From contig NZ_RBWU01000005.1 of assembly GCF_003634705.1 (NCBI RefSeq), positions 248,001-312,000 of the forward strand: 64,000 nt of DNA, written 5' to 3'. The notes beneath the pieces are model-generated. The model was not told the origin of the DNA. It saw only the letters and a list, made by a program, of their open reading frames with translations, and ran no database searches. Shown here piece by piece: positions 50,552 to 58,743 of this stretch. How positions within the stretch are numbered: the stretch's first letter is position 1; the number at the start of each line of letters is the position of its first letter. This DNA is from Actinomadura pelletieri DSM 43383 (GTDB taxonomy: Bacteria > Actinomycetota > Actinomycetes > Streptosporangiales > Streptosporangiaceae). The position numbers and the translations under genes were made by a program.

Positions 50552-50926
50552 ATGGACTTCAAACTGGAACTGGTGACCATCCCCGTCTCGGACGTGGATC
50601 GATCGATCGCCTTCTACACCGAGACGGTCGGCTTCAACCTCGACCACGATCATCGGGTCAACGAGAATCTTCGCTTCGTGCAGCTGACGCCGCCCGGGTC
50701 GGCGTGTTCGATCGCCTTCGGGACCGGGCTGGAGGACGCCATGGTCCCCGGCTCCCACCAGGGGCTGCAACTCGTCGTCGAGGACGCCGACGCCGCCCGC
50801 GCCGCACTCGTCGCCCGCGGGGCCGAGGTCAGCGAGGTGCAGGACTTCCCCTGGGGACGCTTCGTCTTCTTCAAGGACCCAGACGGCAACGGGTGGAACG
50901 TCCAGGAACTCTCCCACCGCTCCTGA
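50552..50926 (+). CDS. VOC-family (glyoxalase-like) protein
   Basis: 124 aa, starting at ATG 50552. Two beta-alpha-beta-beta-beta units: VTIPVSDVDRSIAFYTETVGF then GLQLVVEDADAARAALVARG and FVFFKDPDGNGWNVQEL, with Glu in the last segment as a metal ligand. VOC proteins include glyoxalases, dioxygenases and antibiotic-binding proteins. The partner and substrate are unknown. Single gene, 43 bp after the MFS gene. Confidence 0.88.
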   Translation: MDFKLELVTIPVSDVDRSIAFYTETVGFNLDHDHRVNENLRFVQLTPPGSACSIAFGTGLEDAMVPGSHQGLQLVVEDADAARAALVARGAEVSEVQDFPWGRFVFFKDPDGNGWNVQELSHRS

Positions 50927-50959
50927 CGACGCGCGCTCGGGCCCGCGTCCCGCCCGCCG

Positions 50960-51403
50960 TCAGAGCGCGGAGCTGAACCTCATGCGAACCGGTGACTCGG
51001 CCGCCGTCGCCGGGTCGCCCACCAGCAGATGCACGTGAAGGTGCCGGATCGTGCCGCCGGTGCGCTCGCAGAGACCGTTGCGGACACCGATCCCGTAGCT
51101 GTCGAGGCCGTACTTCTCGCGTGCGAAGAGCAGCGCGTCGAAGAAGCCCGTCCGAGCCTCGTCGGAGAGGTCCGCCATGTCCGTGACGTGCTCTGTGGGG
51201 ATGAGGAGCAGGTGCAGGCTCGTGCTCTTGTAGGGGAAGTCGTTGGGCGCGATCGTCCATGACCCGCCGCTCCAGACGGGCTCCAGCCCGGAGTGCTCGG
51301 CGAGCCCGTCCGGGCAGAACAGGCAGACCCCTCGCCGCTCCAGATCCTGCATACGGAGCAGCTGCTCCTGCGTGCGGTGGTTCTCCAGGCAGTAGAGGCT
51401 CAC
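50960..51403 (-). CDS. HIT-family nucleotide hydrolase
   Basis: 147 aa, starting at ATG 51403 in an ATGA overlap with folA. It has CLFCPDGLAEHSG (possible zinc Cys pair), the strand LHLLLIPTEHVTDM, and the histidine triad in TIRHLHVHLLVG (His-x-His-x-His). HIT proteins hydrolyse nucleoside monophosphates linked to other groups (Ap4A, AMP-lysine) by forming a histidyl-nucleotide. As third gene of a thyA-folA-HIT operon, it may process a nucleotide adduct linked to the facing nucleotidyltransferase/deaminase fusion. Confidence 0.86.
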   Translation of the reverse strand: MSLYCLENHRTQEQLLRMQDLERRGVCLFCPDGLAEHSGLEPVWSGGSWTIAPNDFPYKSTSLHLLLIPTEHVTDMADLSDEARTGFFDALLFAREKYGLDSYGIGVRNGLCERTGGTIRHLHVHLLVGDPATAAESPVRMRFSSAL

Positions 51404-51912
51404 GCGCCGGTCCTGCGGTAGGTGATGATCGAGAACGGGATCTCGCTCGTCTCGCCGCTCTCGTCATCGCGTTCGACTTCGGTGAACCCGTCGAGCCACC
51501 CCGCGGGCATGCTGACGTCCCCCTCGAACTCCCGATGCACCCGGGTCAACACGATGCGCTCCGCCTGCGGAAGCACCGCTTCGAACACGGCCCGGCCGCC
51601 GATGGCGAACACCTCTCCATCGCCGAGCCGCCGCGCCACTTCGAGCGCCTCGTCCATGGACGACGCCCAGTGCAGCTCTCCCTCGGACGTCGCACCGCCC
51701 GCCGACCGGCTCACGACCACCGACGTCCGCCCCGGAAGCGGCTTGCCCAACCGCCGCACGATCGAGTCGTGGGTACGCCGCCCCATGAGAACGGTGTGGC
51801 CCATCGTCACCCGCTTGAAATGCCGGAGATCCTCGGGGATGTGCCAGGGAAGTTCTCCGCGCGCCCCGATGACGTCGTTCTCCGCCGCGGCGACGACGAT
51901 CGTGACCGTCAT
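51400..51912 (-). CDS. folA: Dihydrofolate reductase
   Basis: 170 aa, starting at ATG 51912 overlapping the thyA stop. VTIVVAAAENDVIGARGELPW, then PEDLRHFKRVTMGHTVLMGRR with substrate-binding Asp, RTSVVVSRSAGG and GEVFAIGGRAVFEAVLP with the NADPH loop. It reduces dihydrofolate produced by ThyA. The start overlaps thyA and its stop overlaps the HIT gene, so the three are translated together. Whether this is the main DHFR of the cell or an auxiliary copy cannot be seen here. Confidence 0.93.
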   Translation of the reverse strand: MTVTIVVAAAENDVIGARGELPWHIPEDLRHFKRVTMGHTVLMGRRTHDSIVRRLGKPLPGRTSVVVSRSAGGATSEGELHWASSMDEALEVARRLGDGEVFAIGGRAVFEAVLPQAERIVLTRVHREFEGDVSMPAGWLDGFTEVERDDESGETSEIPFSIITYRRTGA

Positions 51913-52805
51913 GTCGCCACCGGGATCCGGGAAATCGCCGGATGCGGGTCGTAGTCGGTCACCTCGAAATGTTCCGCCCGGAAGTCGTGGATGTCGCCGA
52001 CCTTCTTCCCCTCGGCATTCAACGTCACCGTCGGAAGTCGCCGTGGCTCCCGTTCCCTCAGCAGTTCCACGCTCTCCCACTGGTCCTCGTAGATGTGGGC
52101 GTCGGAAATGGTGTGGTAGTAGTGCGACGCCTCGACGCCCGTGAGGTGCGCCAGCATCAGCGTCAGCGCCGCGTACTGCACCATGTTCGACGGGACGCCG
52201 ACGGGGACGTCCCCCGACCGCTGGAACATGTGCAGATGCAGCCCGCCGCCGAGCACGCGCACATGAACCCACCCGTGGCAGGGCGCGATCGTGGAGCCGC
52301 TGATCTTCCCTCTCCCCCGGGTCTGGTACTGCGGAATCCACGGTGAGACGAAATGCGTCCGAAGGTCCGGCAGGTCGCTGATCTGCTCGACCAGATGCTT
52401 GAACTGGTCGAAACCCTCACCCTCGCCCGCCGGGAAGTCGTGAAAGGCCGCCCCATAAGACCCGGGACCGAGGTCGCCGGGCGGAAGGCCACGCGAGGAC
52501 GTCTTCTTCTCGGTCGCCCAGGGCCCCCACCAGTCGCAGCCGAACTCGGCGAGCTCGTCCAGGGTCCGCGCACCGTTGATGAAGGCGCACAGCTCACCGA
52601 TCGGCTTTCGCCAGAAACTCCCCATATTCCGGTCCGGAATGAGCGGGAACCCATTGGACAGATCATAGGAAAGCGTCTGCTGCATCAACGTGAACGCTTT
52701 GGGCCCCTGCCGGGTGGGAACCGGAATGCCCTCGTTCGAGATACGCTCCAGCAGATCCCGATACTGCGAATCGGGCGTCCGTTGCTCCACGGGCTTGTAC
52801 GACAT
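51909..52805 (-). CDS. thyA: Thymidylate synthase ThyA
   Basis: 298 aa, starting at ATG 52805. The family residues are present: phosphate Arg in PTRQGPKAFTL, Glu in FWRKPIGELCAF, the W-W segment, GDLGPGSYG, catalytic Cys in TIAPCHGWVHV, QRSGDVPVGVPSN with the Asn that selects dUMP over dCMP, and DAHIYEDQ. It methylates dUMP with methylene-tetrahydrofolate. The wording around the active site is more phage-like than typical chromosomal ThyA. Local base composition is less GC-rich than the flanks, so acquisition is possible. First gene of the operon; divergent from the fusion gene 52985-54394. Confidence 0.92.
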   Translation of the reverse strand: MSYKPVEQRTPDSQYRDLLERISNEGIPVPTRQGPKAFTLMQQTLSYDLSNGFPLIPDRNMGSFWRKPIGELCAFINGARTLDELAEFGCDWWGPWATEKKTSSRGLPPGDLGPGSYGAAFHDFPAGEGEGFDQFKHLVEQISDLPDLRTHFVSPWIPQYQTRGRGKISGSTIAPCHGWVHVRVLGGGLHLHMFQRSGDVPVGVPSNMVQYAALTLMLAHLTGVEASHYYHTISDAHIYEDQWESVELLREREPRRLPTVTLNAEGKKVGDIHDFRAEHFEVTDYDPHPAISRIPVAT

Positions 52806-52984
52806 GGGGTTTCACTTCCGCGCGACTACCAGGCTCCGGCGGGCCGGACTGCCGAGGCTACCACCGGCGCGACCACCGCCTGGGCGGCACCCGCCGGGCC
52901 GCGCCGCAGGCCGGGCGGCCTCCCCGGCGCACGCCAAGCGCTACGATGACACCGGTAGACGCGCTACCAAGGTAAGGGACGACA

Positions 52985-54394
52985 TTGTTCTACGAGGGAC
53001 TGTTCGACGACGCGTCCAGCTTCGATCAGCGCTTCGTCACCGACGAGACGCGGCTGCGCGAGATCGTCTCGGCACTTCGCACCCTCGGGCAGAAGATCGT
53101 CCTCACCAGCGGCTCGTTCGACATTCTCCACGAAGGCCATTCCCGCTATCTCGAAGCGGCACGCGGATTCGGCAATTTCCTCATCGTCGGTGTCGACAGC
53201 GACGCCAAGGTCCAGGCCAGAAAGGGACGCCACCGCCCGGCCGTACCGGAGATGGAACGGCTGCGCATGGTCACCCACCAGCGCGGAGTCGGCCTTGTCA
53301 CCCTGAAAAGGGAGACCGACCCCAAATGGCATCTCATCAAGCTCGTCCGTCCCGACATCCTCGTCGCGACCGCCGAGACCTACACCCCCGAGGAGATCGC
53401 CGAACTGGAGTCGAAGTACTGCGGCCGGGTCGAGGTCCTGGAACGCATGTCGACCGTGAGCACCTCCGCGCGCCTGCGCCGCATCCAACTGGGTGCCATC
53501 GACTCCCCTGCCGCGCGCCCCCACACCCCCGACAACCGCGACAAGCAGATCCTTCTGTACCTCCCGGTCCTGACGTCGGCCTTCGAGTCATTCCTCGACC
53601 GCCACAACGACGCCTCCGAAATCCTGATCCTCGGCCGCGGTTTCGCGGACGCGTTCCCCGTCATCCGCAAGGACATCCGCGCTCTCGACCCCGACCGCGC
53701 CGCCGACTATCTCCGCCATTCCCGCCCGTCGACGGTCGTCACCGTCGTCGAGCCCGCGGACCTGCCGGACGCCGTCCACGCCGACGAACTCACCGTCCCC
53801 GACGACGCCCTCATGCGCGATGTGATCGAGGCCCACGACCTCGCCGCCCGCACCAAGGTCACCTTCGACCCGGTGTTCCTCTTCTGGGACCGCGAATGGA
53901 GCCGCGCCGGACGCCCCGCCGACCACGACGGCGCGGTCAGCACCGACGAACTCGCCCGCGAGTACACGGCACTGGCCCAGGCCCTGGCGTCCCGCAGCTC
54001 CGACTGGTGGCGCCGGGTCGGCGCCGTCATCGTCGGCGAGAACGGCGTGATCGACGAGGCGTGGAACCACCACCTCCCCACCGAGTACGCCCCCTACATC
54101 GACGGCGACCCGCGCAACAACTTCCGGCGCGGCGACCGCGCCGACCTCTCCACGGCCATCCACGCCGAGGCGTCCCTCATCGGCCGCGCCGCCCGCAAGG
54201 GCGTCTCCCTCGAAGGCACGGACCTCTACGTCACCACGTTCCCGTGCCCGTCCTGCGCCCGCCTCATCGCCGAGTCCGGCATCCGCCGCTGCTTCTTCAC
54301 CGGCCCCTACTCCGTCCTGGAGGGCGACCACGTCCTCCGCTCCGCCGGAGTGGAACTCATCTGGGTCGACACCACCACCCCGCCCACCCCCTGA
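52985..54394 (+). CDS. Nucleotidyltransferase - unknown domain - dCMP-deaminase-like fusion
   Basis: 469 aa, starting at TTG 52985 with AAGG/AAGGG upstream. Residues about 37-165 form a cytidylyltransferase-like domain: TSGSFDILHEGHSRYLEAAR with the HxGH motif, FLIVGVDSDAK, ERLRMVTHQRG and VSTSARLRRI. Residues 185-320 (GRGFADAFPVIRKDIRALD, VPDDALMRDVIEAHDLA) are not recognised. Residues 335-460 are a cytidine/dCMP deaminase: VGAVIVGENGVIDEAWNHHL, zinc His-Glu in IHAEASLIGRAARKG and FPCPSCARLI. It faces thyA-folA-HIT with 179 bp between. Deamination of dCMP would feed dUMP to ThyA; the nucleotidyltransferase could activate a product or a sugar/alcohol phosphate. Confidence 0.85.
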   Translation: MFYEGLFDDASSFDQRFVTDETRLREIVSALRTLGQKIVLTSGSFDILHEGHSRYLEAARGFGNFLIVGVDSDAKVQARKGRHRPAVPEMERLRMVTHQRGVGLVTLKRETDPKWHLIKLVRPDILVATAETYTPEEIAELESKYCGRVEVLERMSTVSTSARLRRIQLGAIDSPAARPHTPDNRDKQILLYLPVLTSAFESFLDRHNDASEILILGRGFADAFPVIRKDIRALDPDRAADYLRHSRPSTVVTVVEPADLPDAVHADELTVPDDALMRDVIEAHDLAARTKVTFDPVFLFWDREWSRAGRPADHDGAVSTDELAREYTALAQALASRSSDWWRRVGAVIVGENGVIDEAWNHHLPTEYAPYIDGDPRNNFRRGDRADLSTAIHAEASLIGRAARKGVSLEGTDLYVTTFPCPSCARLIAESGIRRCFFTGPYSVLEGDHVLRSAGVELIWVDTTTPPTP

Positions 54395-54407
54395 CCGCGC
54401 CGGCCCG

Positions 54408-55550
54408 TCAGATGCCGAGGGAGCGTCCGATGATTTCCTTCATGATTTCGGTGGTGCCGCCGAAGATGGTGTGGGCACGGACGTCGCGGTAAGACCTGGC
54501 GATGGGGTATTCGGTCATGTAGCCGTAGCCGCCGTGGAGTTGGACGCAGCGGTCCACGGTGGTCTTGAGCAGTTCGGTGGTCCAGTACTTGAGCATGGCG
54601 GCCTCTTCGGCCGACAGTTCGCCTTTTCCGTCCTTGACGATGCACTGGTCGGTGAAGGCGCGGGCGACGGTGAGTTCGGTCTTCATCTCGGCGAGGGTGA
54701 AGCGGTTGTGCTGGAACTTGCCGATGGGACGGCCGAACGCCTCGCGGGTCTTGGCGTAGTCGAGGGTCCGCTCGAACGCGGCCTCGGCGGCGGCCAGGGC
54801 GGAGACGCCGATGGAGAGGCGTTCGCGGGCGAGGTTCTGCATCAGGTAGACGAAGCCCATGCCCTCCTCGCCGAGGAGGTTCGCGGTGGGGACGCGGACG
54901 TCGTCGAAGAACAGTTCGGCGGTGTCCTGGGCGTGCATGCCGATCTTGTCGAGGTTGCGGCCGCGGGAGAAGCCGTCCATGCCGCGTTCGACGGCGAGGA
55001 GGCTGACGCCCTTGGCCCCGGCGGACGGGTCGGTCTTGGCGACGACGATGACCAGGTCGGCGAGGACGCCGTTGGAGATGAACGTCTTCGAGCCGTTGAG
55101 GACGTAGTGATCGTTTCGTTTGACGGCGGTGGTCATGATGCCCTGAAGGTCGGAGCCCGCGGCGGGTTCCGTCATTCCGATCGCGGTGATGGTCTCGCCG
55201 GAGCAGTAGCCGGGGAGCCAGCGGGCCTTCTGCTCGGGGGTGCACAGGCGGCGCAGGTAGGCGCCGATCATGTCGTTGTGGACGGCGAAGCCGGGGCCGT
55301 GGATTCCCGCGCGGGCCATTTCCTCGTTGAGGACGACGTAGTAGCGGTAGTCGGATTCGCCGCCGCCCCCGTACTCCTCCGGCATGTCGATGCCGAGGAG
55401 GCCCGCGCGTCCGGCGGCCAGCCACACCTCGCGGGAGACGACGCCGTCCTTCTCCCATTGCTCGTGGAAGGGCGCCGCCTCCTTGGCGATGAAGGCGCGC
55501 ACCATTTCGCGGAAGGTCTCGTGTTCCTCGGTGAAGATGTCGCGTCCCAT
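54408..55550 (-). CDS. Acyl-CoA dehydrogenase, long-chain/isovaleryl type
   Basis: 380 aa, starting at ATG 55550. TAIGMTEPAAGSDLQGIMTTA (FAD), SNGVLADLVIVVAKTD, REAFGRPIGKFQHNRF and a final AHTIFGGTTEIMKEII. The loop has Gly where medium-chain enzymes carry the base Glu, and NLARERLSIG in helix G supplies a Glu as in long-chain and isovaleryl-CoA dehydrogenases. It oxidises an acyl-CoA to the enoyl-CoA, passing electrons to ETF. Isolated gene; 13 bp separate its stop from that of the fusion gene. Confidence 0.93.
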   Translation of the reverse strand: MGRDIFTEEHETFREMVRAFIAKEAAPFHEQWEKDGVVSREVWLAAGRAGLLGIDMPEEYGGGGESDYRYYVVLNEEMARAGIHGPGFAVHNDMIGAYLRRLCTPEQKARWLPGYCSGETITAIGMTEPAAGSDLQGIMTTAVKRNDHYVLNGSKTFISNGVLADLVIVVAKTDPSAGAKGVSLLAVERGMDGFSRGRNLDKIGMHAQDTAELFFDDVRVPTANLLGEEGMGFVYLMQNLARERLSIGVSALAAAEAAFERTLDYAKTREAFGRPIGKFQHNRFTLAEMKTELTVARAFTDQCIVKDGKGELSAEEAAMLKYWTTELLKTTVDRCVQLHGGYGYMTEYPIARSYRDVRAHTIFGGTTEIMKEIIGRSLGI

Positions 55551-55600
55551 CCGGCGGTCCCCTCGGTGAAAGTCAGGCCCGGTACAGGATCAATGTACGT

Positions 55601-57280
55601 TCAGGCGTTCTTCCATTCGTCGCGCGCGTACTCGACGAGACGGGGATGGACGAGCGTGTTGATCTCCACGGCGCGGACGCGGCGGTCCTTGGGGAACACC
55701 GTCGCCGCCTGGAGGAGTGGGGCGTCCAGGAAGCGGAGGGCGGGCGCGTTGGGCGCGAGGGCCGGGGTCGGCTTCTGGGTGGGCGAGGCCAGGACGTAGC
55801 CCCAGTCGCCGAAGCTCGGCACGTCCACGTGGTAGGGGGTCGTCGCGAAACCGGCGGCGGCGATGGTCTTCTCGATGCTCCAGAACGACTTCGGCGCGAA
55901 GAACGGCGAGCCCGACTGGACGACCATCCGCCCGCCCGGTGCCAGCGCCCGTTTCACCATTCCGTAGAACTCGACGGAGTACAGCTTCGCGGTGGACACG
56001 TCGTCGGGGTCGGGCATGTCGACGATCACGGCGTCGAACTGTTGGTTCAGGCCGCGCAGCCACGAGAACGCGTCCGCGGCGACCACGTTCGCGCGGGGGT
56101 CGTCGAACGCGTGACGGTTGAGGGACGCGATGGGCCCGTAGGTGCGGGCGAGGCGCAGCATTTCCGGGTCGAGTTCGACGAGCGTCACGGAGTCGACGTC
56201 GTCGTAGCGGAGGACTTCGCGCAGGGCCAGGCCGTCACCGCCGCCGAGGATCAGGACCTTGCCGTGCGGGCCCGGCATCACCGGGTGGACGAGCGACTCG
56301 TGGTACCGGTACTCGTCCACGGACGAGAACTGGAGATCGCCGTTCAGGAAGAGGCGGACGTCGGGGCGGCCCGAGATGGAGACCGCCCGGGTGATGACGA
56401 TCTCCTGGTAGCCGGTGCGCTTCGACAGGGCGATCGGATCGGCGTACAGCGCCTGCCGCGCGGACACCTCGAAACCGTCCGCGAGCGAATACGTTCCGCC
56501 GAGGACGGCGAGGACCGCGACCATGCCGAGGCCGAGCGCGACCTTCGCGAGGCGGCCGATCTGGTGGCGGAACAGCCAGAGGACGACCGCGATCCCGGCG
56601 ACCGCGTTGACGACGCCGACCAGCAGCGCGCCCTTGATGTGCCCGAACGCCGGCAGCAGCAGGAACGGGAACGCCAGCCCGCCGATGAGCGCCCCGACGT
56701 AGTCGGCGGCGAACAGGTCGGCGACGGCGCTGCCCGCGTCCTGCCTGCGGATCCGCTGGAGCAGCGTCATCAGCAGCGGGATCTCGGCGCCGATCAGCGC
56801 GCCGACCGCGAACGCCACCACCACCAGCGCCGGGACGTACAGGTTGAGCCACGCGAACGCCGCGTACAGCGCCAGGACGGACAGGCCCCCGGTGAGGGCG
56901 AGGGCGCCCTCCACGACGGCGAACGCCACGACCGGACGGCCCTGCAACGGTTTCGCGGCCAGCGACCCGATGCCCATCGCGAAGACCATGACCGACAGCA
57001 CGATCGACGCCTGGGTGACGGAGTTCCCGACGAGGTAGCTGCCGAGCGCGACGAGCGCCAGCTCGTACACCAGCCCGCAGGCCGCGCAGGTGAACACGGC
57101 CGCCAGGACCAGCGCCCGCGCGACCCGCGCCGGAACGCCCGGCCCGGCGGGCCGCTCGTGTTCGGGCCGGTCGTGTTCAGGCCGGTCGTGTTCGGGCCGG
57201 TCGTGTTCGGGCCGGTCGTGTTCGGGCTGTGACCGCTCAGCCGGTGACGGCTCCGCCACCGGCGGAGCCGTCTCGTCCAC
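55601..57280 (-). CDS. Membrane-fused spermidine-synthase-like aminopropyltransferase
   Basis: 559 aa from GTG 57280, after the DUF350 gene; an earlier start would overlap DUF350. A short cytoplasmic tail with five copies of P/Q-E-H-D/E-R is followed by about seven helices (residues 60-260), then a spermidine synthase fold: LSKRTGYQEIVITRAV, VLILGGGDGLALREVL, TLVELDPEMLRLART and a DAVIVDMPDPDD active-site loop. Aminopropyltransferases use decarboxylated SAM and putrescine. Here the D-x-T/S-D-P loop is DMPDPDD, as in membrane-fused homologues. Last gene of a five-gene operon with DUF350, DUF4247, DUF2617 and DUF4178 proteins. Confidence 0.88.
   Translation of the reverse strand: MDETAPPVAEPSPAERSQPEHDRPEHDRPEHDRPEHDRPEHERPAGPGVPARVARALVLAAVFTCAACGLVYELALVALGSYLVGNSVTQASIVLSVMVFAMGIGSLAAKPLQGRPVVAFAVVEGALALTGGLSVLALYAAFAWLNLYVPALVVVAFAVGALIGAEIPLLMTLLQRIRRQDAGSAVADLFAADYVGALIGGLAFPFLLLPAFGHIKGALLVGVVNAVAGIAVVLWLFRHQIGRLAKVALGLGMVAVLAVLGGTYSLADGFEVSARQALYADPIALSKRTGYQEIVITRAVSISGRPDVRLFLNGDLQFSSVDEYRYHESLVHPVMPGPHGKVLILGGGDGLALREVLRYDDVDSVTLVELDPEMLRLARTYGPIASLNRHAFDDPRANVVAADAFSWLRGLNQQFDAVIVDMPDPDDVSTAKLYSVEFYGMVKRALAPGGRMVVQSGSPFFAPKSFWSIEKTIAAAGFATTPYHVDVPSFGDWGYVLASPTQKPTPALAPNAPALRFLDAPLLQAATVFPKDRRVRAVEINTLVHPRLVEYARDEWKNA
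57156..57230 (-). repeat. Five in-frame 15-bp tandem repeats
   Basis: Five 15-bp units (57156-57230) encode the repeated acidic/basic pentapeptide P-E-H-D-R (one Q, one E variant) near the N-terminus of the spermidine-synthase-like protein. Two units are identical and the others differ by one to three bases. A His/Asp/Glu-rich cytoplasmic tail of this kind could bind metal or vary in length by slippage. Confidence 0.85.
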
Positions 57281-57291
57281 GTCGCGGGACG

Positions 57292-57729
57292 TCAGGAGAC
57301 CGCCCCGGCGACGATCGCGGCGACGCCCAGGTCGGCGGCGGCGACCACCCACCCGGCGGGGTGGATGCCCGATCCGGCACGTTCCGTGTCGACGAGCGTG
57401 GCGCCGAGCTTGCCCGGCGTGGTCACGTCGAGGAGCACGAACGCGATGATCATGAGAATGATCCCGATGCCGCCGAACACCGCCGTGTCGACCAGACCGT
57501 CGCTCAGGTCGTTGTCACTGGTGATGATCGCGGTGGTGACGATCGCGCCGATGCCGAGGAGTTTCGCCGACAGCAGCAGCGCGGCGCCCCGGTTGCCGTC
57601 GGTCCAGATCTGCTTGCCGAGCCGGCCGGGGGTCGTCACCTCCACCACCAGGTAGCCGATCGCCATCAGGGCGATGCCGATCGCGCCGTAGGCGAAGGTG
57701 GCGCCGATCTCGTCCAAGAGGTCGTCCAT
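57292..57729 (-). CDS. DUF350 integral membrane protein
   Basis: 145 aa, starting at ATG 57729. Four helices; two matching halves each with TTPGRLGKQIWTDGNRGAA or TTPGKLGATLVDTERAGSG at the second-helix end, the DUF350 signature. Function unknown; in Bacillus and actinobacteria DUF350 proteins are encoded with spermidine-synthase-like, DUF4178 and PspA-like genes, suggesting an envelope-stress unit. 11 bp before the synthase-like gene. Confidence 0.92.
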   Translation of the reverse strand: MDDLLDEIGATFAYGAIGIALMAIGYLVVEVTTPGRLGKQIWTDGNRGAALLLSAKLLGIGAIVTTAIITSDNDLSDGLVDTAVFGGIGIILMIIAFVLLDVTTPGKLGATLVDTERAGSGIHPAGWVVAAADLGVAAIVAGAVS

Positions 57730-57739
57730 CTGTTGCTCC

Positions 57740-58177
57740 TTATTTGCCCGACCCTGGCCCGCCGCCGCGGAAGTTCGCGGCGCCGCTGCTGGTCCAGCCG
57801 TTGCTGCCGGGCCTGGCCCAGTACCCGCTGACGTGGGAGTAGTAGCGGTCGTAGCCGCGTCTCGGCGTGGAGAGGGTGATCTGGCTGCCCGGACCGTTGG
57901 GCAGGACGCCGACGACCAGCTTGGGGTAGCGCAGGAAGATGCCGCCCGCCGCGCCCCTGGTCGCCAGGCTGTCCACCCGGTCGATCGCCCTGAACTTCTT
58001 GTTGATCTCCGTGGCGACGGTCTGCGGCGCCTTCGGGGACCGGTAGGTGTCCGTTCCCGCCTTCTTGTACTTGTCGCCGATCCAGGACTCCTGGGAGGTG
58101 CCTCCGCAGCCTCCGAGCGCCAGGACCGTCAGGGCGGCGGCGCAGCCGGCGCCGATCATCCGGTGTCTGCTGTTCAC
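57740..58177 (-). CDS. DUF4247 lipoprotein
   Basis: 145 aa, starting at GTG 58177 in a GTGA overlap with DUF2617. Signal with lipobox VLALGGC (Cys near residue 24). The mature part reads ESWIGDKYKKAGTDTYRSP, AGGIFLRYPKLVVGVLP and GYDRYYSHVSGYW, as in DUF4247 proteins, and ends in a Gly-rich tail. It should sit on the outer face of the membrane beside the DUF350 protein. Function unknown. Confidence 0.88.
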   Translation of the reverse strand: MNSRHRMIGAGCAAALTVLALGGCGGTSQESWIGDKYKKAGTDTYRSPKAPQTVATEINKKFRAIDRVDSLATRGAAGGIFLRYPKLVVGVLPNGPGSQITLSTPRRGYDRYYSHVSGYWARPGSNGWTSSGAANFRGGGPGSGK

Positions 58178-58740
58178 GTTGGTCTCACCAGTCGGCTCCG
58201 CGTCATCACGATCTCCCGGGTCTGTGGATAGGCGTGCCACGTCCGCCAGCCGATCCCGGTCTCCTCCGGTGCGGGGGTCCGTGCTTCGGGGGTGTGCGGT
58301 CGGGGACTCCGTCCGGCGGCACGTTCCAGGACGGTCTGTTCCAGCGCGAGGGCGGTCACGGCGTGCGGGGAGCCGGGGAAGTCCCCGGTGAGTGCGTCGC
58401 CGCGGTCGGCGAGCCGCTCGCGGAGGGCCTCGACGGCGCGGCGGAACGCCGAGTCGTCGCTGAGCGCCGCCGTGGTCGCGGCGAACTCGTACGTCCAGCC
58501 GGGCAGGTCGGTGCTCGCGTGTCCGGGCAGCGGCTCGGCGTCGCCGGGCAGGCACGCCACCGTCTCGCTGAGCGGACCGGCGATGACCTGGTGGGACGCG
58601 CCGAGAAGCCGCATCTCGACGGTCAGCCCGCCGCGTTCGACCGGCAGGACGGCGAGGGCGTCCAGCGGCGGCAGGCCGAGCGCGAACGACAGCGCGTCGG
58701 CGCGTGCGTCGGCGTAGGGGGTGTCGAGGGGGGTGTGCAC
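58174..58740 (-). CDS. DUF2617 protein
   Basis: 188 aa, starting at GTG 58740, three bases after the DUF4178 stop. It begins with VHTPLDTPYADARADALSFA and contains VERGGLTVEMRLLGASHQV, a His-containing segment that gives the DUF2617 pattern, and a C-terminal IGWRTWHAYPQTREIVMTRS. No membrane segment, so it is the cytoplasmic member of the operon. Function unknown. Confidence 0.85.
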   Translation of the reverse strand: MHTPLDTPYADARADALSFALGLPPLDALAVLPVERGGLTVEMRLLGASHQVIAGPLSETVACLPGDAEPLPGHASTDLPGWTYEFAATTAALSDDSAFRRAVEALRERLADRGDALTGDFPGSPHAVTALALEQTVLERAAGRSPRPHTPEARTPAPEETGIGWRTWHAYPQTREIVMTRSRLVRPT

Positions 58741-58743
58741 CGG

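Noticed and set aside
51909..52805. ThyA-like protein as a dCMP hydroxymethylase
   Set aside because: The residue that separates the two activities is Asn (VPSN), as in dUMP-specific thymidylate synthases, not Asp.
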